Assembly: GCF_001653795.1 (NCBI RefSeq)
Contig: NZ_CP011514.1
Coordinates: 2,932,279 to 2,996,278 of the forward strand
Origin: Mitsuaria sp. 7
GTDB taxonomy: Bacteria > Pseudomonadota > Gammaproteobacteria > Burkholderiales > Burkholderiaceae_C
Direction: 5' to 3'
Length of the DNA stretch: 64,000 nucleotides
Part shown: positions 17,033 to 25,613 of the stretch, one piece after another
Numbering within the stretch: the first letter of the stretch is position 1
How the letters are laid out: each line of letters begins with the position of its first letter
Notes under the pieces: model-generated
Database searches by the model: none
What the model was told of the DNA's origin: nothing
Seen by the model: only the letters and a program-made list of their open reading frames with translations
Program-made: the position numbers and the translations under genes

Positions 17033-18298
17033 ATGTCGACCCTGACCGGCCTGTTTTCTCGCGGCCCCAGCTTCTACCTACGCGTCGTGTTGCCCCTGGA
17101 CCATCCGGGGCGGTCGCGCTATCGCAGCGGACGCGTCGTGCTGTCCCTCGGGGCCTGCAGCCGCCGCGAAGCGATCAGCAAGGGCATCATGCTGCGCGCT
17201 GAAGTCCTTCGCGGGGAACTGCCTCCAACGGCATCAGCGGGCCATCCCACTGCCACTGGGCAACTCCTGCCCCTCCCGGCAGCTTCGGGCAACTACGCGA
17301 CCACCCTGCCTCCCACTGCGCCCCCTCCGGCATACCTGCGGGAAGTCTTCGGCAAATGGACTGAAGCCAAGTCCCGCAACAAGGACACCGTCGCAGCCTG
17401 CAAACGGGCCTTGGCGCTCTTCGAACAGCAGACAGGCAACCCTCCCCTTGCCGCGCTCTCGCGGGCCCATGGCGTCGAGTTCCGGGCTTGGCTACAGCAC
17501 CCCGATCGCGGCACCACGACCAAGACGGCGCACGACCGCATGACCTGGGTGAAGTCGCTGCTGAAGTTCGCCCATGTCGACCTGGAGCTGATCCATCGCC
17601 AGCCCTGGGAGGGGCTGGACATCGACTCGTCGACGACACACCGACGGCGTCCTTGGTCTACGGAAGAACTGCAGACCCTGCTGAACGCGCCGCTCCATGC
17701 GCAATACGCCTTGCCAGCGGACATCAAGAGCGGCGGCGCAGCGGCGTACTGGGTCCCGTTGCTGGGCATGTTCAGCGGCGCCCGCATCAGCGAGTTGATC
17801 CAGCTGCGGCGGCGGGACATCGAGTTGATCAATGGCACGCTGGTCCTGAACATCACCGACGACGGTGACGACCTGCGACTGAAAACCAGCGCTGCAGTTC
17901 GGAAAGTACCGGTGCACAGCGAACTGATCCGGCTGGGCTTCGGCGACTACGTCAATGGCATTGCGAGCCCAGACCTGTCGATGTGGCCTGACGTGCCGCG
18001 TCGCGACGGCAAGACCGGCGGGTACTTCAGTCATTGGTTTGGTCTACATCGCCGCGCGCTGGGTCTGGGCCGATATCCGGACTTCCACTGCTTCCGACAC
18101 ACGGTCCGCAGCGCGCTCGCGAACGGCGAAGTCGCGGAGACCTTGATCGACGCGTTACTGGGGCATGAGGCGAAGGGCAGCACGGGCGCCCGCGTCTACA
18201 CGCACCGCGCGCTGGCGGACCTGCGAACAGCTATAGAGAAGATCGAGTACCCGGGGGTCACCGCTTCCGTTGCCTACCTTCGGCATCTTCTACTTTGA
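17033..18298 (+). CDS. int: Tyrosine site-specific recombinase (island integrase)
   Basis: 421 residues from the ATG at 17033, which has GGAG 6 bp upstream; an upstream ATG at 16958 lacks a ribosome site. Catalytic residues are in order: Arg251 (SGARISEL), His352 and Arg355 (FHCFRHT), His378 (LLGH) and nucleophile Tyr389 (RVYTH). The central part is a SAM-like core-binding domain (roughly 100-200), preceded by a Pro/Ala-rich linker. It should catalyse recombination between the ffs attachment site and the island circle. There is no terminator between ffs and this gene, so ffs transcription could feed its expression. Confidence 0.93.
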   Translation: MSTLTGLFSRGPSFYLRVVLPLDHPGRSRYRSGRVVLSLGACSRREAISKGIMLRAEVLRGELPPTASAGHPTATGQLLPLPAASGNYATTLPPTAPPPAYLREVFGKWTEAKSRNKDTVAACKRALALFEQQTGNPPLAALSRAHGVEFRAWLQHPDRGTTTKTAHDRMTWVKSLLKFAHVDLELIHRQPWEGLDIDSSTTHRRRPWSTEELQTLLNAPLHAQYALPADIKSGGAAAYWVPLLGMFSGARISELIQLRRRDIELINGTLVLNITDDGDDLRLKTSAAVRKVPVHSELIRLGFGDYVNGIASPDLSMWPDVPRRDGKTGGYFSHWFGLHRRALGLGRYPDFHCFRHTVRSALANGEVAETLIDALLGHEAKGSTGARVYTHRALADLRTAIEKIEYPGVTASVAYLRHLLL

Positions 18299-18396
18299 TC
18301 GACATTTGAGGCGCCCGAACGTCTTCGCCTACGCCACCACGCAGCGGCTGAGCATTCCAGCGAATCCGCACGCTCGGTGCACGTGCGCTGTTGCAC

Positions 18397-21378
18397 TTAC
18401 ACGGCAACACGCAGCCGCTTCGCACGTTCCTGGAAAGCACGCTTACCACCCTCCAGGATGGCGCACACTGCTTCCCGGATCGCCGGCTCCTCCAGCCCCC
18501 CAGAGACATAGGTCATTTGAGGCAAGCGGCCCGGCTCGTGGCTACCGCAGCGAGCAACGATCACCTGATCCGCATCGGTGTTGACGACCAAGTTCGCGTT
18601 ATGGGTCACGATGATCACTTGGCGGCGCAGCTTCGCACGCTGGAACTCGACCACAAGTTCATCGTAGATCGACTGCGGGTCCAGGTTCTCCTCAGGCTGG
18701 TCGACGATCAGAGGACGGTCGTCCTGGGCATCCACAGCCAAGTACAGCAGCAGCAGCACGATGCCGCGCGTTCCCGGGGACAGTCGTTCGATAGATACAC
18801 CGTCGAACTCCAGACCGTACCCGACCGAGATGTGATGTGTACTGAACAACCACGCCGAAACGCGCCGCGACCATTCCTTGATCTCCATTTGCTCTGGACG
18901 ATGACCGCGCAGGTCGGCGGAATGCGCAGCGATGAACTGCTGCAGCGCTTCTCCAGCCTGCGCGGCATCGCCCGTTCGCCAAGCATCGAGCAATGCCAAT
19001 GACGCTATGCTGCGCAGGCTTCCTTTGCCCTTGAAGGCTCCCGCCGAACGCAAGTCCAGCAGCGACTCGCCCTCCTCGCACCACGCGTCGAGGTCCACAT
19101 CGCGCCGCACGGTGAATGCGAGCTTGGCAAGCGATCCTTGCGCCTGAGCGATCTGCGCTTTCAGCGGCTGATACAGCGCTTGCAGGGCCTTCTCTTCCTC
19201 CAACACAGCCTGGAAGACACCGACATAGTCCGAACGCCTTTGCTGGCGCAACGTGTCAATGCGCTCGTTCGCGCCCTGGCCCTTCGTGATCTCGGCGTCC
19301 AGCTTGGTCAGCGCAATCTTGGCCGTCGCAACGCGGTCGCTCATCTGCTTGAAGCGTCTTGCGTTCTGCGCATCCATGCCCACCAGCGTGCGCAACCGCG
19401 CAAGCTCGCGCTCCAGCAACTTCAGTGGCTGCCTGGTCAGATCATCGGTGTCAGCCAGCAAGGGAACACTGGAATCAGTCGCGACGGCTGGCGCAGTCGG
19501 CGCCGTCAAATCTCCTTCGAGCATGCGCAGCTGGCGCTTTGTCTCTTGCAGTCGCTGCGTGAGCACCGCGTCCACATCTCCCGCAAAGACCAACTTGAAC
19601 TTATCCCAGTCCGCTGCCGGCAGCGCCGCGTCTGCTCGCTCAAGCCTCAAGACTTCGAGCATTTCCGGCAGCTCGCGCTCGCGCAGGTTTTTGACGTCGG
19701 CCACGAGGTGCTGCAGTGCTTCAAGCCTGACCTTGACTGCGATCACCTCGCCCCGTTTGGCCTCCACGGCATCGGCGACCTGGTCGTGACGCTGCGCTCG
19801 TGCGGCATCGCCTTTGGGCATCAACGCCTTCATGCCAGCCTCGTCGGTCTGGATGGCCGTCTGCTTAGCCGTACGCTCATTGACCAGGGCAGGCAGCCCG
19901 TCTTTGCGCGCCTGCTCGGAGGTCATCATCTCTGAAGTGCGTGAAATGGCCTGGACATGCCGGTTACGGCTGGTTCGAGCCCCCTCCAGGCGTATGTTCA
20001 GAAGTTCGTCGAACGAAGTAGCGTCCAGTCGGTCACCCTCCGAGTGCGCATCGAACACGACGCGTTCGATCTCACGTACCAGCGGATCCTCCAGCCCCTC
20101 CGCCGAACACAATTGATCGACGAACTGCTGGGACAGGTACTGCACGTGCGGCGCGTCAACGAGGTCCTCCATCTCTAGCCCGGCGAAGGAATTGGAGGTG
20201 GTGTCACCGGATTCCCACTGCAGCTGGACCTCGGACTGCTGCAGGTGCTCGCCTGCCCTCCGCAGGAAGGACTTGTCACTCAGGTGTTGGAAAACCGCGC
20301 AGCCGCCCATGGCGATGAAATCCGCCAACGCGGTCTTGCCAGATCCACGGGCTCCGATGATGGCAATAAGTCCAGCGTTCAGCTCGATCCTCGCCGGCTT
20401 CATCCACGGCGCGTGGCTGACTTCTACAGATCGGATGGCGCTATTGGGTAGCGCGCCACGCGGCGGTTCCTTGCCGATGAAGGCGCGCCCATCGGGGTTC
20501 ATGCAGGTCTGACGCAGGGCTTCGAAGGTCACCGCGCCTTTGAGCCAGCAATAACGATCCATCAGCGGATTGCCGACCCTGCTGTGATCATGAGCATCCG
20601 ACCCGTGTAAACAAGGCTTGACGCCACCCCACTTGGCGTTGAGTTCGTCTAGCGTCGCTTGCCCTTTTCCCGCATAGAAGGCCGCCTGCTTGGGATTACC
20701 GCTGAAAATGATGTGTGCAAAGGCCTCGATGTTGGTGCGCGTCGCGGCAAAAGATCCAGTCGGATCCCGCAGCCCCGATGTTCCGTCGCGCTCGCCGGCA
20801 GCCATAGCGACCAAGCAATTGGCGCGGAACCAGTCGTTGGTCTCCCAGGTCTTGCGCAGGTCCTCGAAGTCGATCTTGAACTGGTTCACCCCAGCCGTGA
20901 GTGCCACGCCGTCGTCGACAATTGCGACGTCATGCGCACGCCCTAGGCGCATAAGTTCTGAACGCTCGCAGCGAAACTCATCCTTCATGTAGCGGAACTT
21001 GAAGCCCGACAGCAGGCGGCGAATACGCTCGACGTGGTCCTTCTCGTCCGGTGAGAACAGCAGATGCGCGTTGATCGCCGAGTTGGTCCCCGTGCCTAGC
21101 GACAGGCGGATTTCAACGTTGGGGAACAGGAGTTCGACGCCCGGCAAGCGCCCGGCGGCCTTCGCCTCGCAGGCCTTCTCGTAGGTGTCAACGAGGAAGT
21201 AGTCCGTGATGCCCAGGGCGCGAATGGCCGGCTGCTGCTGGTCGACACGAGTGAAGAATTCGGACCAGGGATCGGCACCGCCATACTGGTCGTTCATCGC
21301 CGTACCAGGCGCATGGATGTGGGGGTCCCAGCGATGCCACAACGAACCCCGCGAGGTATCGACCGCGCTTTTGCTCAT
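18397..21378 (-). CDS. TrlF-family PHP-SMC ATPase (putative defence protein)
   Basis: 993 residues from the ATG at 21378. The N-terminal PHP phosphoesterase domain has DPHIH (His20, His22) and HGSDAH (258-263). It is fused to an SMC/ABC-type ATPase with Walker A GARGSGKT (342-349), a long central coiled-coil region (about 480-800), signature LSPGTRG and Walker B PLIVDQPEENLD near the C-terminus. TrlF-like PHP-ATPase proteins are scattered in mobile elements and regarded as defence-associated. The PHP metal site suggests nucleic acid or nucleotide phosphodiester hydrolysis controlled by the ATPase. It is divergent from the HEPN/AbiU2-like gene at 21657. Confidence 0.85.
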   Translation of the reverse strand: MSKSAVDTSRGSLWHRWDPHIHAPGTAMNDQYGGADPWSEFFTRVDQQQPAIRALGITDYFLVDTYEKACEAKAAGRLPGVELLFPNVEIRLSLGTGTNSAINAHLLFSPDEKDHVERIRRLLSGFKFRYMKDEFRCERSELMRLGRAHDVAIVDDGVALTAGVNQFKIDFEDLRKTWETNDWFRANCLVAMAAGERDGTSGLRDPTGSFAATRTNIEAFAHIIFSGNPKQAAFYAGKGQATLDELNAKWGGVKPCLHGSDAHDHSRVGNPLMDRYCWLKGAVTFEALRQTCMNPDGRAFIGKEPPRGALPNSAIRSVEVSHAPWMKPARIELNAGLIAIIGARGSGKTALADFIAMGGCAVFQHLSDKSFLRRAGEHLQQSEVQLQWESGDTTSNSFAGLEMEDLVDAPHVQYLSQQFVDQLCSAEGLEDPLVREIERVVFDAHSEGDRLDATSFDELLNIRLEGARTSRNRHVQAISRTSEMMTSEQARKDGLPALVNERTAKQTAIQTDEAGMKALMPKGDAARAQRHDQVADAVEAKRGEVIAVKVRLEALQHLVADVKNLRERELPEMLEVLRLERADAALPAADWDKFKLVFAGDVDAVLTQRLQETKRQLRMLEGDLTAPTAPAVATDSSVPLLADTDDLTRQPLKLLERELARLRTLVGMDAQNARRFKQMSDRVATAKIALTKLDAEITKGQGANERIDTLRQQRRSDYVGVFQAVLEEEKALQALYQPLKAQIAQAQGSLAKLAFTVRRDVDLDAWCEEGESLLDLRSAGAFKGKGSLRSIASLALLDAWRTGDAAQAGEALQQFIAAHSADLRGHRPEQMEIKEWSRRVSAWLFSTHHISVGYGLEFDGVSIERLSPGTRGIVLLLLYLAVDAQDDRPLIVDQPEENLDPQSIYDELVVEFQRAKLRRQVIIVTHNANLVVNTDADQVIVARCGSHEPGRLPQMTYVSGGLEEPAIREAVCAILEGGKRAFQERAKRLRVAV

Positions 21379-21656
21379 CTTGTTGTCCCTCTCCCTGTCG
21401 CGCAAGTCTACCGGCACGATCCGGGCGTCCGCTAGGGCCAAGGGGGCAACGGGTCAACGGGTCAAGGCCAGGATCTCCAGGGCTTCGGGCATCACGATTT
21501 CAGGCGCGCCCTCGGGGCAACTACAGTAGCGACGCCGCGCTGGGCTGCGCTATGTGACGAGCGAGGTTGCGCGCCCGAGATGGATTAACTATGCCGGTTG
21601 GCAGTCGTCATGGATCGACGGACCGAGCCGCGACGCATTACTGCGGGAGAGCCTCA

Positions 21657-22253
21657 ATGGCATCGGACGATCTCAGGGAAACCTTCTTGGCATTGCGCGA
21701 ACAGTGCATCTGGATCCGGACCTGCTTCAACACGTTTATCGGGTTGTTCGAGTCCGGGGGAGTACGCCATCAGCTGATGGACAAGACGGCGCCGCTGTTC
21801 TTCCAAGAAATCAATCGGATCCTTTACGAGAACTACATCCTCCAGGTCTGCAAGCTGACAGACAAGGCCAGCACCCCTGTCAAGGGCGGCAAGCGCCTGA
21901 ACTTGACCGTCGCCCACGTGAACGAGCTGCTAAACGCGGAGGGGATGATGAACCAGGCGATTCAGGACGCGACGGTCGGCCTAGATCGATTTAGGACCCT
22001 GATCGAAGAAGCCCGCAACAGGCTGGTGGGCCACAGTGACAAAGTGGCCGTCCTCTCATTCGTTCCGCTTGGCACCCACACTCAGCAGGAGTCGCTGGCC
22101 TTCTTCGGGTACATGTTCAACTATGTGGACGCTGTCGGGAATGCGATCGGCGTAGGTCCGCTGGACTTCGGCACCACCTCCTCAAGCGGAGACGTGCACG
22201 ATCTGTTTAAGGCTCTCAACGGCGGACAGTATCCGCACGAAGACGGCGGCTGA
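21657..22253 (+). CDS. HEPN/AbiU2-like protein
   Basis: 198 residues from the ATG at 21657, preceded by GGGAGAG. The region ILYENYILQVCKLTDKAST, followed by EEARNRLVGHSDKVAV, resembles AbiU2-like HEPN proteins; the Arg120-Asn121-x4-His126 motif (RNRLVGH) matches the HEPN ribonuclease signature. HEPN proteins commonly act as toxins or abortive-infection RNases. It is divergent from the PHP-SMC ATPase gene, with 278 bp between the starts. That spacing allows shared regulation but does not prove a joint system. Confidence 0.6.
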   Translation: MASDDLRETFLALREQCIWIRTCFNTFIGLFESGGVRHQLMDKTAPLFFQEINRILYENYILQVCKLTDKASTPVKGGKRLNLTVAHVNELLNAEGMMNQAIQDATVGLDRFRTLIEEARNRLVGHSDKVAVLSFVPLGTHTQQESLAFFGYMFNYVDAVGNAIGVGPLDFGTTSSSGDVHDLFKALNGGQYPHEDGG

Positions 22254-22266
22254 AGTCAGATGCCGT

Positions 22267-22578
22267 TCATAGGACAGATGCGCCTGAAATGGTGTGAGTC
22301 CCATCGGTTTGCTGCTTGACTGGGATTCCAAGGCGGATCGTCACAGGCGCCGTAGACGGTGCGTCCATGTCGAGGGCGCGGCGCTTCGGGGCCACGTACT
22401 GCGCTAGCTCCGAAAACATGCGCCCGCGCAGCTCCGGCGGGTTCGACTCGTCCATCGCGATCAGGGCCATGCCCTCGATGGGATCGCAGCCCAGTTCTTC
22501 GAGCCGCTCGATGACATCCGCAGTCCTCCGATTCGGAGTTCCCGCTACGCGTCCGCCGGTCTTTCGTCCCATCGCCAT
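22267..22578 (-). CDS. Small phage-like protein (GTPN-motif family)
   Basis: 103 residues. The N-terminus MGRKTGGRVAGTPNRRTADVIE is the basic GGRxxGTPNK-type segment often seen in short phage and terminase-small-subunit-like proteins, followed by a helical region (NPPELRGRMFSELAQYVAPKRRAL). No terminase large subunit or other packaging gene is present, so a packaging role is not supported. Its start faces the AlpA gene across a 242-bp gap in which I see no gene. Confidence 0.55.
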   Translation of the reverse strand: MAMGRKTGGRVAGTPNRRTADVIERLEELGCDPIEGMALIAMDESNPPELRGRMFSELAQYVAPKRRALDMDAPSTAPVTIRLGIPVKQQTDGTHTISGASVL

Positions 22579-22820
22579 CCAAGAATTTTAGGGAGCGTTG
22601 GATCAGTTCGACGCATGGTCAACGCGGACGTTGACGATCTGTGACTTCGAGGATGTACCACCCAGGGCTGACCGATGTCTCCCACGATCAGGCCTTCCCC
22701 CAACCAGCGAATCAGGGGTCTGTTGCGCATGCGCCAAGGCCCCAAAAAAGGACGGCCTGAGATCGATTGAATCAATGTGGCATGCCGTGAAATTGCTGTT
22801 CCTTTCACTCCCGGACCCGC

Positions 22821-23072
22821 ATGTCCATGTCCTTCAAGATCCTTCGACTCCCCTCGGTCTGCGCCCTCATGGGATGCTCCCGATCGACCATCTATCGCCT
22901 CGTCGCTGACGGCCTGTGGACGAAACCTGTGAGCCTCTCCTCGGGCTGCATTGGCTGGCCCGAAGACGAAGTCCAGACCATCCTCGGCGCGCGTGTCGCG
23001 GGCATGGCCGACGGCGAGATCCGCCGTTTGACTACAGCGCTGCAGGCGCAGCGGGAGGCGTTCAGCGCATGA
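22821..23072 (+). CDS. AlpA-type MerR-like DNA-binding regulator (excisionase-like)
   Basis: 83 residues (ATG at 22827 is also possible). The segment LRLPSVCALMGCSRSTIYRLVADGLWTKPVSLSSGCIGWPEDEV is the AlpA/phage-regulator winged helix. Such proteins control excision and early transcription of integrated elements. The stop codon overlaps the start of the polymerase-like gene (ATGA), so the two are translationally coupled. Confidence 0.85.
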   Translation: MSMSFKILRLPSVCALMGCSRSTIYRLVADGLWTKPVSLSSGCIGWPEDEVQTILGARVAGMADGEIRRLTTALQAQREAFSA

Positions 23073-24649
23073 CCCCGTCGAACCTGTCCGCCAACATCGC
23101 CAGCCGCGTACCCCACTTCCGTACTTTGGCGGAGACCGAGCAGTGGGCGATCACGCGCATGGCGTGGGCCTGGGCATCGGGCCCATCCCACGATGTGTAC
23201 GCCGGTTACTGCGCGTTCCCCAAGCAGCGCTTGCGCACCCTGTGGAAGTCGGATCAACGGGCCCGCGATCGCCTGCAGTACCACTACTTCCACGTCCTGC
23301 CCGGGATTCGCGGCCAGAGGGTGGCGCACGCGTGGAGGCCCAAGGCCGAGCTGTTGGAAGCCATCCAAGCGTCCTGCGACGACCCGCAGCCCTGTGACCT
23401 GCTCGACGACAAAGGAAGGCCGATCAGGCGCTTGCAGACGGCTTTACCAGCCCGGCGGGGACCGTCGAAAAGCTCCTATGTCGGCCTCGCCTGCACCAAC
23501 GCTGTAGAGATCAACGTCGCGGCCCTGCAGTACTGCAGCGCAGTCGCGCCACGGGAACAGGATCGAAAATTCGCCAAGGCACTGCTGCGCTTGGCCAACA
23601 ACAAGCTCGCGCCGGGCCGCGTGCCAATCAGGTACGAGGAGAAGGACACGGGCCGCCTGTTCGCGCGCGGTGGCGTCCTGCAGGGATACAGCCGGGAAGC
23701 TCGGAAAGCCGCGTTGTCGGGCGCTTGGGACTACGACATCTCCAATTGCCACTTCGCGGTCCTGCGCCACTTTGCGATCCGCCTGGGGATCGAGACCCCG
23801 ACCGTCGCCGCATACCTGGTCAGCAAACGCGAAACACGTGAAAGGCTCAGCCGGACATGCAATGCGGATGTCGATGCGGTGAAGCAGGCACTGATCGCGC
23901 TGGTCTACGGGATGTCCCTGTCCCCTCGCCTGCACGGCTCCCTCGCTCGAACCCTCGGGTCGCAGGACGCAGCGAAGCGCTTCGGACAGGACAAGTTCGT
24001 CCGCAGCCTCCTGACCGAGATCAAGACGCTGATCGCCCCATTGATCGAACTCCATGCGAAGCCCTTTGGCCGCGTGGTCAACGCGATTGGCCGGGCGGCG
24101 CCCATGAGTCGCGGCAAATGGCGCTTGCTAGCCCACCTCCTCCAGGGGGTCGAGGCATCGGCACTCAGGGCCGTCCTAGATGCGCATGGGGGCGACGTAT
24201 TGCTCGCAGTGCACGACGGCTGGATCTTCAAGCGTCACGTCGAGCCAGCCGCCGTGGAAGCGTTGATCGAGCGGGCGACCGGCGTGCGACTTTCGCTGGA
24301 ATGCCAACCCCTACAAACCCCGGTGAATGATCAGACGATATCCAGCATTTCCCATTCAAATCAACAAGTTACAGAACACAGCCTTCAGATCTGTGCCAGT
24401 ACTGAAGGAAGCCTCCAAACACAAGGACAAGATCCCCTCCAGGCCCAGCCCCTCCCCCAACCCCCTCTCGTCCCTGACATCTTCTACAACACTGATCCCG
24501 TCAAGGACCGACCCCGGGGACTGGTTCTGTCAGGCTGTGTGTCCTGGTCGGTTCCGACGCACGTCACCGGCGTCGAGTGGAGCAGCGGGCGGCGCAGAAG
24601 AACGGCAGCGCCCGCCGTTGAAGCCGTCGCCATGAACCAGACCGACTAA
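23069..24649 (+). CDS. Family-A-like single-subunit polymerase (element replication protein, putative)
   Basis: 526 residues. The ordered motifs of the Pol I/T7 RNA polymerase superfamily can be read: TGRL at 194-197 and LQ at 204-205; motif A DYDISN at 221-226 (Asp221, Asp223); motif B Lys272 and Tyr280-Gly281 with exactly the Lys-x7-Tyr-Gly spacing of T7 RNA polymerase; a QG pair at 359-360 in the position of the PIQG motif; motif C VHDG at 381-384, like the VHDE of Pol I. There is no 3'-5' or 5'-3' exonuclease domain. The N-terminal 170 residues and the Gln/Pro-rich tail are unassigned. I infer a DNA polymerase or primer-synthesising replicase for the island; RNA synthesis is also possible. 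Confidence 0.65.
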   Translation: MTPSNLSANIASRVPHFRTLAETEQWAITRMAWAWASGPSHDVYAGYCAFPKQRLRTLWKSDQRARDRLQYHYFHVLPGIRGQRVAHAWRPKAELLEAIQASCDDPQPCDLLDDKGRPIRRLQTALPARRGPSKSSYVGLACTNAVEINVAALQYCSAVAPREQDRKFAKALLRLANNKLAPGRVPIRYEEKDTGRLFARGGVLQGYSREARKAALSGAWDYDISNCHFAVLRHFAIRLGIETPTVAAYLVSKRETRERLSRTCNADVDAVKQALIALVYGMSLSPRLHGSLARTLGSQDAAKRFGQDKFVRSLLTEIKTLIAPLIELHAKPFGRVVNAIGRAAPMSRGKWRLLAHLLQGVEASALRAVLDAHGGDVLLAVHDGWIFKRHVEPAAVEALIERATGVRLSLECQPLQTPVNDQTISSISHSNQQVTEHSLQICASTEGSLQTQGQDPLQAQPLPQPPLVPDIFYNTDPVKDRPRGLVLSGCVSWSVPTHVTGVEWSSGRRRRTAAPAVEAVAMNQTD

Positions 24650-24760
24650 AGACGCCAAGCAGACGGTCCGGTGATGCGGCACCGGATCCATCGGCGCACG
24701 GGCGCGCGATCGTCGCCCTACTCCCCAGATGATCCGGGGATTTGACTATTCATTCCATCT

Positions 24761-24776
24761 TTCGAGTAAAGTCGAA
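24761..24776. promoter_or_regulatory. Putative ArsR operator in the ars promoter
   Basis: TTCGA-6 bp-TCGAA inverted repeat ending 2 bp before the arsR ATG. A TTGACT -35-like hexamer sits at 24742-24747, so repressor binding here would cover the -10 region. The arsR start has no Shine-Dalgarno, which may mean a leaderless mRNA. Confidence 0.55.
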
Positions 24777-24778
24777 TA

Positions 24779-25105
24779 ATGGAAGAAAACGAAGTCGTCA
24801 AAGCCCTCGGTGCTCTCGCCCAACCGCTGCGGCTCCAGGTGTTCCGCGCCCTGGTCGTGGTCGGCCAGAGCGGCCTGACCCCCGGTGCAATCCAGGAAGC
24901 CCTCGGCGTACCTGCCGCCACCCTGTCGTTCCACTTGAAGGAACTGGTCGCGTCGGGGCTGGTAACGCAGGAACGCGCCAGCCGCAACCTGATCTACCGC
25001 GCCGCGTACGACCAGATGAACGCCCTGCTTGGATACCTGACCAAGAACTGCTGCCAGGGTGATGCCTGCGCGGTGGACAACGACCCGGCCAAGTGCGGCT
25101 GCTGA
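24779..25105 (+). CDS. arsR: ArsR/SmtB-family arsenic-responsive repressor
   Basis: 108 residues. The winged helix-turn-helix includes LTPGAIQEALGVPAATLSFHLKELVASGLV. As(III) ligands are expected in the C-terminal NCCQGDAC segment (Cys91, Cys92, Cys97), which resembles the arsenite site of the Acidithiobacillus-type ArsR rather than the alpha-3 ELCVCDL type; Cys106 and Cys108 add a second pair. It is first gene of the ars operon, followed after 9 bp by arsC, and is preceded by a matching dyad. Confidence 0.94.
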   Translation: MEENEVVKALGALAQPLRLQVFRALVVVGQSGLTPGAIQEALGVPAATLSFHLKELVASGLVTQERASRNLIYRAAYDQMNALLGYLTKNCCQGDACAVDNDPAKCGC

Positions 25106-25114
25106 AAGGCCCCC

Positions 25115-25609
25115 GTGAAGACACCCACCTACAACGTCCTGTTCATCTGCACCCGGAACTCAGCCCGGTCCATCCTCGCGGAAGGCCTGTTGAATCACAT
25201 GGGCGGCGGACGCTTCAAGGCGTTCTCCGCAGGCAGCGCGCCCAGCGGGCAAGTTCACCTGATGGCCATGGAGGAACTGCAGCAGCTGGGCATCGCGACG
25301 GATGGCCTTCGCTCCAAGGGCTGGGATGAATTTGCAGTCGCCGATGCGCCCGTGATGGACTTCGTCTTCACCGTCTGCGATCAGGCTGCTGGCGAGACTT
25401 GCCCCGTATGGCCGGGTCAGCCCCTGACCGCTCACTGGGGCATGCCCGATCCGGGGACGGTCGAGGGCCCGGAGGCCACACGTCGGCTGGCCTTCCGCAA
25501 TGCAGCAATCACCTTGAAGCGGCGCCTGGAATTGATGATGGCGCTGCCCCTGCCAGCGCTCGACCGCATGGCGATCCGCCAGGAAATCACCACCATCGGC
25601 AATCGCTGA
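25115..25609 (+). CDS. arsC: Arsenate reductase, low-molecular-weight phosphatase type (copy 1)
   Basis: 164 residues. The catalytic loop CTRNSARS (Cys12-x5-Arg18) is at the N-terminus, with a downstream CDQAAGETCPVWPG segment carrying further cysteines. Reduces arsenate to arsenite for export. It is larger than the ~130-residue thioredoxin-coupled ArsC of Gram-positive bacteria and belongs to the proteobacterial branch often found with ACR3 and ArsH. A second arsC follows after 4 bp. Confidence 0.92.
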   Translation: MKTPTYNVLFICTRNSARSILAEGLLNHMGGGRFKAFSAGSAPSGQVHLMAMEELQQLGIATDGLRSKGWDEFAVADAPVMDFVFTVCDQAAGETCPVWPGQPLTAHWGMPDPGTVEGPEATRRLAFRNAAITLKRRLELMMALPLPALDRMAIRQEITTIGNR

Positions 25610-25613
25610 CGCC

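Noticed and set aside
22267..22578. Terminase small subunit implying a prophage
   Set aside because: Only the basic GTPN N-terminus is reminiscent; no large terminase, portal, capsid, tail or lysis gene exists in the island.
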